DNA of 64,000 bases from Crocinitomicaceae bacterium (GTDB taxonomy: Bacteria > Bacteroidota > Bacteroidia > Flavobacteriales_D > Crocinitomicaceae), in NCBI GenBank assembly GCA_020635955.1, contig JACJYW010000008.1:186001-250000 (forward strand), given 5' to 3'. The position numbers and the translations under genes are program-made. Shown one piece after another: positions 1 to 7,221 of this stretch. Within the stretch, counting starts at the first letter, position 1. Each line of letters opens with the position of its first letter. The notes under the pieces were generated by a model, which ran no database searches, was not told the DNA's origin, and worked only from the letters and a program-made list of their open reading frames with translations.

Positions 1-13
1 TTCATCCACCACC

Positions 14-45
14 CAAATATACAAAAATGATTAAAATATCATCAA
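14..45 (-). promoter_or_regulatory. Putative minus-strand promoter at window edge
   Basis: Read on the minus strand, TTG (45-43) and TATATTTG (21-14) are separated by 21 bases and followed by an ATG at position 5 that would start a gene leaving the window. This fits the Bacteroidota -33/-7 pattern. The gene itself cannot be seen. Confidence 0.4.
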
Positions 46-126
46 TAAATGATTAATTAATCGTCTTTCAGGATTCCCTATTCGCACAAATTTTGTGCCA
101 CACGTCAGCCAAACTCATTTATTTAT

Positions 127-134
127 TAAATTTG
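127..134 (+). promoter_or_regulatory. Possible -7 box of rpoN
   Basis: TAAATTTG matches the Bacteroidota -7 consensus TAnnTTTG and lies 20 bases before the rpoN ATG. No good TTG/TTTG -33 element is found at the usual spacing, so this is tentative. Confidence 0.35.
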
Positions 135-154
135 ATAGAGATTGAAGGATAATC

Positions 155-1618
155 ATGCTTAAACAACAGCTCAGTCAAAAGTTATTACAAAAATTATCGC
201 CTCAGCAGATTCAGTTGATGAAATTGTTGCAGGTTCCAACTATGGAGCTTGAGCAACGAATCAAAGAAGAAATTGAGGAAAATCCTGCCCTTGAAGAAGG
301 GAAAGAGGATGACATGAGTGATGATTATGGTGATGAGTATAACGAGAATGATGATCTGGGAGACATCTCTGATTCGCAAGAAGATTTCGATATCAACGAT
401 TACCTGGATGATGACCTTCCTCAATACAAAACTTCCGTGTCCAATTCTGGTCCGGATGATGAAGACAAAGTAGTTCCGATTTCTGGTGGAGTCTCATTTC
501 ATGAAGTGCTGAAAGATCAGCTGATGCTGCGTAAAATGACGCCCAAAGAAAAGATCATAGCTGAAACCATTATTGGTAATATAGATGATGATGGTTATCT
601 GAGAAGAGAGATCGAAGCAATGGTAGATGACCTGGCATTTACTCAAAATGTAATGACCTCTGAAGAGGAGGTGGAAGATGTTTTGTTCTTAGTACAGGAT
701 CTGGAACCAGCCGGTGTAGGAGCAAGAGATCTTCGTGAATGTCTATTGTTGCAATTGGAACGTAAGCATCACGGTAATATCGCCGTTTATACTGCTAAGA
801 AGATCCTTGAAAAGAGCTTTGATGAATTCACCAAAAAGCACTTTGATAAGATCATGGCAAAATTCGAGATCACAGATGAAGATCTTAAAGATGCCGTTGA
901 TGAGATCACCAAATTGAATCCAAAACCTGGAAATTCTCTAAAAGAATCCTCCAGTTCTAAGAATATCCAACAGATCATTCCTGATTTTATCCTAACAGAA
1001 GATGAAGGAGATCTTAGCTTAACCCTGAACAGCAGAAATGCTCCTCAGTTAAAAGTGAGCAAGTCATATGAGGCCATGCTTCGTAATTATGCTGAGGGAG
1101 CGAAGAGTTCAAAGGATGATAAAGAAGCATTGCAATTCGTGAAGCAAAAACTGGATGCTGCAAAATGGTTTATTGATGCCATCTATCAACGTCAGCAAAC
1201 ATTGATGTTCACTATGAGGGCTATCGTTGATTACCAAAAGGAGTATTTCCTAACGGGTGATGAAACTAACCTGAAGCCAATGATCCTGAAGGATATTGCT
1301 GATATTGTAGGCATGGACATTTCTACCATTTCTCGTGTTGCAAATAGTAAATATGTGCAAACGCCTTACGGTATCATGTCCTTAAAGTATTTCTTTTCTG
1401 AATCACTATCTACTACAGATGGTGAAGAGGTCTCTACTCGAGAAGTGAAGAAGATCCTTGAAGACGCTATTGAAGGTGAGAATAAAAAGAAGCCATTAAC
1501 AGATCAAAAACTAACGGATCTCTTAAAGGAAAAAGGATACAATATTGCCAGAAGAACTGTAGCTAAATACCGTGAGCAATTAAATATCCCGGTGGCACGC
1601 TTGAGAAAGGAGCTATAA
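155..1618 (+). CDS. rpoN: RNA polymerase sigma-54 factor RpoN
   Basis: Alternative sigma factor that directs RNA polymerase to -24/-12 promoters and depends on AAA+ activators. The 487-residue length is normal. In order: a glutamine- and leucine-rich region I (about 1-50, starting MLKQQLSQKLLQKLSPQQIQ), a strongly acidic region II (about 50-95), the core-binding domain, a helix-turn-helix (around DISTISRVANSKY) and the RpoN box ARRTVAKYR near residue 470. The stop overlaps the start of the next gene by one base (TAATG), so the two are probably translationally coupled. I found no convincing TGGCAC-N5-TTGC target in the window. Confidence 0.97.
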   Translation: MLKQQLSQKLLQKLSPQQIQLMKLLQVPTMELEQRIKEEIEENPALEEGKEDDMSDDYGDEYNENDDLGDISDSQEDFDINDYLDDDLPQYKTSVSNSGPDDEDKVVPISGGVSFHEVLKDQLMLRKMTPKEKIIAETIIGNIDDDGYLRREIEAMVDDLAFTQNVMTSEEEVEDVLFLVQDLEPAGVGARDLRECLLLQLERKHHGNIAVYTAKKILEKSFDEFTKKHFDKIMAKFEITDEDLKDAVDEITKLNPKPGNSLKESSSSKNIQQIIPDFILTEDEGDLSLTLNSRNAPQLKVSKSYEAMLRNYAEGAKSSKDDKEALQFVKQKLDAAKWFIDAIYQRQQTLMFTMRAIVDYQKEYFLTGDETNLKPMILKDIADIVGMDISTISRVANSKYVQTPYGIMSLKYFFSESLSTTDGEEVSTREVKKILEDAIEGENKKKPLTDQKLTDLLKEKGYNIARRTVAKYREQLNIPVARLRKEL

Positions 1619-2271
1619 TGGAATACTTCTTCAAGGCCGTTTCTTACATCCTGCATCCCTTTTTTATGACTTTATTGGGCTTGTTCGTTTTGTTCGAATC
1701 TCCAACTATTCCCAACAGCTATTATTTATATGATGCCCTTTATTTCTTTCCACAAGAAGCAAAGACTGTGCTTTATATTGTGTTGGGAATTCTAACCTTA
1801 TTTGCACCAGGATTGAGTTTATTGATCATGTATTGGAACAAAATGGTAAGCAGTTTGGATCTAAAAAAAAGAGAAGAGCGTATCATGCCTTTCATTTTGG
1901 TGACCTTCTACTATATTTTAGCATACATCTATTTAAGAGTTCAGATACCTGAATACCTTCAACATCCGGCATTGATGAGTTTTATTTTTGGGATCATCCT
2001 TGTTTTCGTGGTTTCATTTATTATCAATTTGTATATAAAGTTGAGTTTACATGCAGCTGCAATTTTTGGGGTTTGTGGAATGTTGTTGGCATACAATCAA
2101 ACGCAAATTGAAAGCAATTTAGCCTTCCTCCTTTACTTACTTTTTGTAGGTGGGTTAGTGGCATCATCTCGAATATATCTGCAGGCGCATACGTTGAAAG
2201 AAACCTTGATAGGTATGGTGGTTGGCTTTGGAGTGCTTTTCATCTCTGTGAAATTTCACATCTATTATTAA
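1618..2271 (+). CDS. PAP2-like integral membrane protein
   Basis: A 217-residue protein with about six hydrophobic segments. The last part (SLHAAAIFG, then SRIYLQAHTLKETLIGMVVG) resembles the C-terminal half of the PAP2 lipid phosphatase fold, with an SR...H motif, but the N-terminal KxxxxxxRP motif is replaced by LKKREERIMPF. A role in dephosphorylating a lipid carrier is possible, but activity is doubtful. It begins inside the rpoN stop codon (TAATG). This coupling suggests cotranscription, not shared function. Confidence 0.75.
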   Translation: MEYFFKAVSYILHPFFMTLLGLFVLFESPTIPNSYYLYDALYFFPQEAKTVLYIVLGILTLFAPGLSLLIMYWNKMVSSLDLKKREERIMPFILVTFYYILAYIYLRVQIPEYLQHPALMSFIFGIILVFVVSFIINLYIKLSLHAAAIFGVCGMLLAYNQTQIESNLAFLLYLLFVGGLVASSRIYLQAHTLKETLIGMVVGFGVLFISVKFHIYY

Positions 2272-2283
2272 ATCGGCATCAAA

Positions 2284-2316
2284 TTTGATTTTCTATTCTT
2301 TAAATAGATAAGTTTG
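2284..2316 (+). promoter_or_regulatory. Promoter of the M48 lipoprotein gene
   Basis: TTTG (2284-2287), 21 bases, TAAGTTTG (2309-2316): a near-perfect Bacteroidota promoter. It argues against the in-frame GTG at 2316, which lies in the -7 box, and for the ATG at 2343. Confidence 0.7.
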
Positions 2317-2342
2317 TGCAAGGACTTACAAAAACCATTTTT

Positions 2343-3146
2343 ATGAAACTCAGATCAACTGCTATAATCGGAATGATATTCATGCTCGTTGCATGTGGTA
2401 CAGGTAAAGAAGGAACGGACAAGCCAGACGGTGGATTCAACTTGTTTCCAGTAGAGAAAGACAAAGAATTGGGCTTGCAGGTAGCCGGACAAATTGAGAG
2501 TAATCCTTCTGAATATCCAATTCTTGATTCTGCCTCCAATGTTGCAGCTTATAAATACATTTATAAAGTAAGAGATAAGATCCTGGCAACAGGTGAAGTA
2601 AAACATAAGGATGATTTTGCCTGGAGGGTGAGAATTGTGAATGATGATGAAACATTGAATGCTTTCTGTACGCCTGGAGGATACATTTATTTCTATACAG
2701 GTATTATAAAATATCTTGACAATGAGGCGCAATTAGCTGGAGTAATGGGTCACGAAATGGGACATGCTGATCTTAGGCATTCAACCAGACAGATGACCAA
2801 ACAATTTGGTGTGCAGTTGTTGCTAAGTGCAGTATTGGGAGATCAATCTGCCATTGGACAGATCACAGCAGGATTATTGGCGTTGAAATTCTCAAGAGCT
2901 CATGAAACAGAAGCAGATCAAATGTCAGTTTACTATTTGTGTCCTACGGATTGGCCGGCAGATGGCGGGGCTGGATTTTTTGAAAAAATTGAAGCGTCTG
3001 GAGCACAACAACCACCGCAATGGTTAAGTACACACCCAAGCCCTGAGAACAGAATCGAGAACTTCCATAATCTTGCTAAAGAAAAAGGTTGCGGAGGAAG
3101 AAATTCATTCGATAAAGAATACGAAGCTTTTAAGGCATTGTTTTAA
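2343..3146 (+). CDS. M48-family metalloprotease lipoprotein
   Basis: A 267-residue zinc peptidase of the M48 (Ste24/BepA/LoiP-like) family, probably anchored facing the periplasm and involved in envelope protein quality control. A lipoprotein signal ends in LVAC (Cys18). The catalytic motif HEMGH is at 137-141 and the third zinc ligand is probably in SRAHETEAD about 40 residues later. A C-terminal STHPSPENRIENF is typical of the family. The ATG at 2343 is chosen because an upstream GTG lies inside the promoter. It appears monocistronic, with its own promoter and a repeat element downstream. Confidence 0.92.
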   Translation: MKLRSTAIIGMIFMLVACGTGKEGTDKPDGGFNLFPVEKDKELGLQVAGQIESNPSEYPILDSASNVAAYKYIYKVRDKILATGEVKHKDDFAWRVRIVNDDETLNAFCTPGGYIYFYTGIIKYLDNEAQLAGVMGHEMGHADLRHSTRQMTKQFGVQLLLSAVLGDQSAIGQITAGLLALKFSRAHETEADQMSVYYLCPTDWPADGGAGFFEKIEASGAQQPPQWLSTHPSPENRIENFHNLAKEKGCGGRNSFDKEYEAFKALF

Positions 3147-3163
3147 ATATTAACGGCCGTTAT

Positions 3164-3301
3164 TGTCATTTAGAATAGATCAGACGTGGCCTGAGAAATG
3201 GAGAAACGTAAGTTCGGCGAAGTCAAATCTTTAGAAAATTATGCAAGGTTATCTTAAGATTTCTTGACTCTCCGTCGGTTGACGGATCGCTCGAAATGAC
3301 A
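3164..3301. repeat. 138-bp dispersed inverted-repeat element
   Basis: An intergenic element bounded by TGTCATTT (3164-3171) and its exact inverse AAATGACA (3294-3301). Internally it holds the hairpin TCCGTC-GGTT-GACGGA (3271-3286) and a longer imperfect inverted pair built from AGTCAAATCT and AGATTTCTTGACT. On the minus strand the right end reads GTCATTTCGAGCGATCC then GAGAAATC-like sequence, a signature I recognise from small palindromic repeats scattered through Flavobacteriales genomes. It is non-coding, and only this copy is seen in the window. Confidence 0.7.
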
Positions 3302-3319
3302 TCTAAAAGAAGCCCCAAA

Positions 3320-3348
3320 CAAAAAATAGTGCCCTAAAGCACTATTTT
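3320..3348 (-). terminator. Intrinsic terminator overlapping the end of the T9SS gene
   Basis: A perfect 10-bp stem (GCACTATTTT at 3339-3348, AAAATAGTGC at 3323-3332) with a 6-base loop and a minus-strand T run. The TAG stop codon of the gene (3334-3336) sits in the loop, so the upstream arm also encodes the last residues. Confidence 0.75.
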
Positions 3349-4131
3349 AACTGTTCTTACTAATGTTCCTTTTTGTAAGATGGAGACGTAGTAAACACCA
3401 TCCGGCACATCCGTCATGAAACGTTTACTGCCGTTGGCAGTTGATCTCATTATGATCTGTCCTTGCAGATTGCTTAATACAAACTCATATTCGTCTTCAC
3501 TTTGTGTTTCAATATTCACTTTCTTCTCAAATGAAAAAACAAAGAATTCGGCTTTCATTTGGTTCATGTTAGGACCATTACTAATTGCTTTATCCTCTAA
3601 TTTTGGAAGCAATTTTTCCGAATCGTAATCTCCATATACTACTGCCTTATTAAACCTGAATCTACCTTCTTTAAAAAAGGTAACATCAGCAACCAGTTTC
3701 AAATAGAGATAATTCATTTGCTTGGTGAAAGTGGCAGCACCATCTCTTACATCTTTATTTAGTGCTATCCAATGTTTCCCATCTACAGATAAATAGGCTG
3801 TTGCGTTGTTGATTATGCAATTTTCTTCAGTGGCGATATCTGCACTTAATTGAAGGTCTGTAAACCCGATCATCTCATCTATCTTCTTTTCAAAACTGAT
3901 AGAAAAATTACCCGGATTGTGATTGAAAAGCTCAATATGATCTTTTTCAAAGTAGGTGATGGTTTCATGAGAAGTACCATTGACTTTCCATCCGTTGAAA
4001 CCGCTTTCAGTGCCCACACCGCACTGAAATAGTGTTGTCATTTTTTCTGATCTGCCTGCATCATCTGGGGTACCAGCAAGTGCAAAAGTTGGGGCCAAAC
4101 ACAGCAGAATTATAGGAGTTAAATTTTTCAT
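3334..4131 (-). CDS. Secreted protein with T9SS type A sorting domain
   Basis: A 265-residue exported protein starting with a signal peptide (MKNLTPIILLCLAPTFALAG). The middle region looks like a beta-rich carbohydrate-binding or discoidin-like fold (FFKEGRFRFNKAVVYG), but I cannot assign a family. The last 75 residues have the T9SS type A pattern: FSFEKKVNIETQSEDEYEF, then LQGQIIMRS, DVPDGVYYVSI and a basic VRTVKIVL end. It is therefore probably carried across the outer membrane by the type IX system. Its function is unknown. Confidence 0.8.
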   Translation of the reverse strand: MKNLTPIILLCLAPTFALAGTPDDAGRSEKMTTLFQCGVGTESGFNGWKVNGTSHETITYFEKDHIELFNHNPGNFSISFEKKIDEMIGFTDLQLSADIATEENCIINNATAYLSVDGKHWIALNKDVRDGAATFTKQMNYLYLKLVADVTFFKEGRFRFNKAVVYGDYDSEKLLPKLEDKAISNGPNMNQMKAEFFVFSFEKKVNIETQSEDEYEFVLSNLQGQIIMRSTANGSKRFMTDVPDGVYYVSILQKGTLVRTVKIVL

Positions 4132-4226
4132 GATAAGTTATTTAGATCTGCTTTATCAAATAACCTAAAACGGTTAGTTGGTTACATCAAATTGCTTTTA
4201 AACAAAAGGAGCACTAGACGGTTATA

Positions 4227-4688
4227 ATGTATATGGGTGTATATCAATTTAAAAGAGAACAGTTTATAAAGGTGGATCTGGAAGAGCTTTGGGAGTTTAT
4301 TTCATCTCCTAAAAATCTTTCTGTAATCACGCCGGATACCATGAACTTTAAGATCATTTCTGTGGTTCCGGAAAAAATGTATCCCGGACTAATGATACAC
4401 TACAAGGTAAGTCCATTACCACTATATCGGACCAATTGGCTGACCGAAATAACCCATGTTGAACATTTAAAATATTTTGTGGATGAACAACGACATGGCC
4501 CTTATAAGATATGGCATCATGAACATTTTTTAGAACCACTCAATGACGGCGTTCTTATGCGAGATATCATCACCTATCAACCTCCTTTTGGTGTACTTGG
4601 CACAATTGCTAATAAGCTATTGATCAATAATCAGATCAATCGTATTTTTGATTATCGAAAAGAAAAACTTAATGAGATCTTCGGATAG
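4227..4688 (+). CDS. SRPBCC-fold ligand-binding protein
   Basis: A 153-residue cytosolic protein of the START/SRPBCC superfamily (polyketide cyclase/dehydrase-like): FKREQFIKVDLEELWEFISS is the typical N-terminal strand and helix, followed by PKNLSVITP and a C-terminal helix ending DYRKEKLNEIF. Members of this subgroup often lie near photolyase or cryptochrome genes in Bacteroidota, and a photolyase is 1.3 kb downstream here, separated by one opposite-strand gene. An AAAGGAG sequence lies about 14 bases before the ATG. No catalytic residues can be named. Confidence 0.8.
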   Translation: MYMGVYQFKREQFIKVDLEELWEFISSPKNLSVITPDTMNFKIISVVPEKMYPGLMIHYKVSPLPLYRTNWLTEITHVEHLKYFVDEQRHGPYKIWHHEHFLEPLNDGVLMRDIITYQPPFGVLGTIANKLLINNQINRIFDYRKEKLNEIFG

Positions 4689-4690
4689 AT

Positions 4691-5764
4691 TTATCGATTT
4701 TCCGGCAACTGTTCATCACAAACTTTTACATTTCCTTTCACTCTCAATATAGTTAAACCCCCTGGCGCATTGGATTGAACTGTGCACGACTTATTGATGG
4801 GTCCTATTCGGTTAGTGTCATATCTGATCTTTATAACTCCTCTTTCTCCAGGTGCTATTGGTTCCTTTGGCCAGGTCGCAACTAAACATCCGCAACTGGT
4901 TTTACAACAACTAATGATCAATGGCACATTCCCGGTGTTCTCAAACCAAAATTCGTATTGCAAACCTTCACCCTTGCATCTGTATGCCGTTTGAACTAAA
5001 GAATCAAATGTGATTTCCGGTTCCTGATCTGAAATCAAATAACCGCTATAGGGTATGGAAAGCCTGGGAGATCTTCCATTTCCGTTTGTGGCAATTTCAA
5101 CCGTGGATCGGTACTTTTTGTTTATTTCTTCAGTTTTAAGATCAAAGTTCAACACTTTGCTTTCACCTGCTTTCACTTTCATTGGTAAAGAAGATAAAAG
5201 CTCAAGGTTATTATCAATGCTTCTCAATTTTGTTAGGGTTACAGGATCACTTCCATCATTGAAGATCCTTGCTGAAAATTTCACTTCCCTGCCGCGTTCA
5301 ACAGTATCCACCAATACAGGTTCAACCTTCAATTCTCCCATGTTTTCCCTGAATTCGGTAAATATGTTGAGGTATTGCTTTGTATGCATATTCTCAAAGT
5401 GAATAGTGAAACTATAATCTTTTAAACCAGGCTCCACTTCAGTATAGTTATATCGATAGAAAATAATACTATCCTTTTTTCCCGGAGGAATTGGTTCACG
5501 TAATTTTACGTAGTTCATTATATGATATGGGCAGGATCCTTTATTATTGAACCCGATATTTTGTATCTGAACTGTGTCATCAGAGCAATTTGTAAAAGGA
5601 AAACAAAACGTATCGTTGTCGTTTAAGAATCTTTCTCCAAGGTCAACATTATTGTACTCCAGACAAAGAATTCTTCCTTCATCCGGATGAAATTTTGAAC
5701 GGAGAGAAAAACTGTAAATAATTAGGGCTAAAAATGGAATTGTGAAACGAAGAGAATGTCTCAT
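4691..5764 (-). CDS. Exported DUF1573 domain protein
   Basis: A 357-residue protein with an N-terminal hydrophobic segment (FTIPFLALIIYSFSL) and a C-terminal DUF1573 immunoglobulin-like domain: FWFENTGNVPLIISCCKTSC, then GCLVATWPKEPIAPGERG and IKIRYDT. A more diverged copy (VDLGERFLNDNDTFCFPFTN) is at the N-terminus, so the protein is probably a string of beta sandwiches in the envelope. Its function is not known. The stop is 2 bases from that of the convergent SRPBCC gene, with no recognisable terminator between them. Confidence 0.85.
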   Translation of the reverse strand: MRHSLRFTIPFLALIIYSFSLRSKFHPDEGRILCLEYNNVDLGERFLNDNDTFCFPFTNCSDDTVQIQNIGFNNKGSCPYHIMNYVKLREPIPPGKKDSIIFYRYNYTEVEPGLKDYSFTIHFENMHTKQYLNIFTEFRENMGELKVEPVLVDTVERGREVKFSARIFNDGSDPVTLTKLRSIDNNLELLSSLPMKVKAGESKVLNFDLKTEEINKKYRSTVEIATNGNGRSPRLSIPYSGYLISDQEPEITFDSLVQTAYRCKGEGLQYEFWFENTGNVPLIISCCKTSCGCLVATWPKEPIAPGERGVIKIRYDTNRIGPINKSCTVQSNAPGGLTILRVKGNVKVCDEQLPENR

Positions 5765-5816
5765 AACTGATTGGATTTTTTACCAATCTAGGCCAAGAAA
5801 AAGATTTAAAAATTTG

Positions 5817-5845
5817 TTTAACAGAAGATTAACTCAACTGTTAAA
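5817..5845. promoter_or_regulatory. Inverted repeat upstream of photolyase
   Basis: TTTAACAG (5817-5824) and its exact inverse CTGTTAAA (5838-5845) are 13 bases apart in the 182-base divergent gap between the DUF1573 and photolyase genes. Further TTAAC copies lie at 5829 and 5851. It is a candidate operator, and no regulator is identified. Confidence 0.4.
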
Positions 5846-5946
5846 TTGTTCTTAACATACAATAATGGAGTTCACCAAACAAAAAGGGACTCAGTTTGTT
5901 ATGTTTTCAAGACGTTTTAATTGTATTTTAATATTAAAGAAGGCAA

Positions 5947-7221
5947 ATGAAAGTATCCGTATTTTGGTTCAGAAGAGATTTGAGAACAGAAGATAATGTT
6001 GCTCTTTCAAAGGCTTTGGAATCAGGTTTGCCGATACTTCCGATCTTCATCTTTGATGAAAACATCCTTGAAGAATTGCCAAAGGATGATCCAAGAGTGA
6101 ATTTCATTTATAACCAGTTGGAACAGATCCACCAAACTTTCCAAAGTTATAATTCAGGGCTAAAAGTATTGAAATCTAGCCCCGAACAAGCCTGGAATGA
6201 ATTAGCAGATGAATTCGATATAGCACAGGTCTTTTTCAATAAGGATTATGAGCCATACGCCATTAAGAGAGATATGGCAATAATCGAGTTTCTTGAGAAT
6301 AAGGGAATACAGGTTAAATCATTTAAAGATCAGGTCATTTTTGAAGAAAATGATATTTTAAAAGATGATGGAAAACCCTATACGATCTATACACCGTATA
6401 AAAACAAATGGCTGCAAAAGTTTCGACCTTCAGACCTGAAAAACCATGAGGCACAGTTATATCATTTATATCCTCAAAATATTTCTTTACCGGAGAGGAG
6501 CGAATTGGGTATTGTGCTATCACCTATAAAAGTCAGGCCTTTCTCTTTCAAGAAACTGGAAAGTTATGCTGATACCAGGAATTTCCCAATACATTCTACC
6601 TCTGATCTTGCTCCTCATTTACGGTTTGGTACCGTAAGCATACGTCAGGTGATCAGATCTACAAAAGGAAAGTCTGAAACGTATTTAAGTGAATTGATTT
6701 GGCGTGAGTTCTTTATGCAGATCTTATATCACTTTCCAAAATCGGTGAATAATAACTTCAAATCACAATATGACAGGGTGCAATGGAGAAATGATGAAGC
6801 CGATTATGAAAGATGGTGCAATGGGCAAACGGGTTATCCGCTTGTGGATGCGGGGATGAGAGAATTGAATGAAACTGGTTATATGCATAACAGGGTTAGA
6901 ATGGTTGTGGCAAGTTTCCTATGCAAGGATCTTTTGATCGATTGGCGCTGGGGTGAAGCCTATTTTGCCAGGAAATTATTGGATTTCGAACTTTCATCAA
7001 ATGTCGGCAACTGGCAATGGGCTGCCGGAACAGGTTGTGATGCAGCACCCTATTTTAGGATATTTAATCCAACCGAACAATTAAAGAAATTTGACCGGGA
7101 GTACACGTATACTTTAAAATGGGTTCCTGAAATGAATGAATTGACCTATCCAACTCCAATAGTAGAACACAAAATGGCCAGAGAAAGGTGCTTGAAGGCT
7201 TATTCAGTGGTGAAGGGTTAA
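5947..7221 (+). CDS. phrB: Deoxyribodipyrimidine photolyase/cryptochrome family
   Basis: A flavoprotein of the class I photolyase/cryptochrome family that uses light to split cyclobutane pyrimidine dimers. The 424-residue length is slightly short but complete. The N-terminal antenna domain begins VSVFWFRRDLRTEDNVALSK. The FAD-binding part holds LSELIWREFFMQ, RWCNGQTGYPLVDAGMREL, GYMHNRVRMVVASFL and FELSSNVGNWQWAAGTGCDA, including the tryptophans of the electron-transfer chain and the asparagine near flavin N5. Repair versus signalling cannot be decided from sequence alone, but the motifs fit a repair enzyme. The stop overlaps the convergent OmpA-fusion stop. Confidence 0.95.
   Translation: MKVSVFWFRRDLRTEDNVALSKALESGLPILPIFIFDENILEELPKDDPRVNFIYNQLEQIHQTFQSYNSGLKVLKSSPEQAWNELADEFDIAQVFFNKDYEPYAIKRDMAIIEFLENKGIQVKSFKDQVIFEENDILKDDGKPYTIYTPYKNKWLQKFRPSDLKNHEAQLYHLYPQNISLPERSELGIVLSPIKVRPFSFKKLESYADTRNFPIHSTSDLAPHLRFGTVSIRQVIRSTKGKSETYLSELIWREFFMQILYHFPKSVNNNFKSQYDRVQWRNDEADYERWCNGQTGYPLVDAGMRELNETGYMHNRVRMVVASFLCKDLLIDWRWGEAYFARKLLDFELSSNVGNWQWAAGTGCDAAPYFRIFNPTEQLKKFDREYTYTLKWVPEMNELTYPTPIVEHKMARERCLKAYSVVKG

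Noticed and set aside
2316..2342. GTG start extending the M48 lipoprotein by 9 residues
   Set aside because: The GTG lies inside the promoter -7 box, and the extension would spoil the lipoprotein signal peptide.
4609..4625. TTGGCACAATTGCT as a sigma-54 promoter
   Set aside because: The TGGCAC to TTGC spacing is too short and the site lies within the SRPBCC coding sequence near its end, with no gene to drive.
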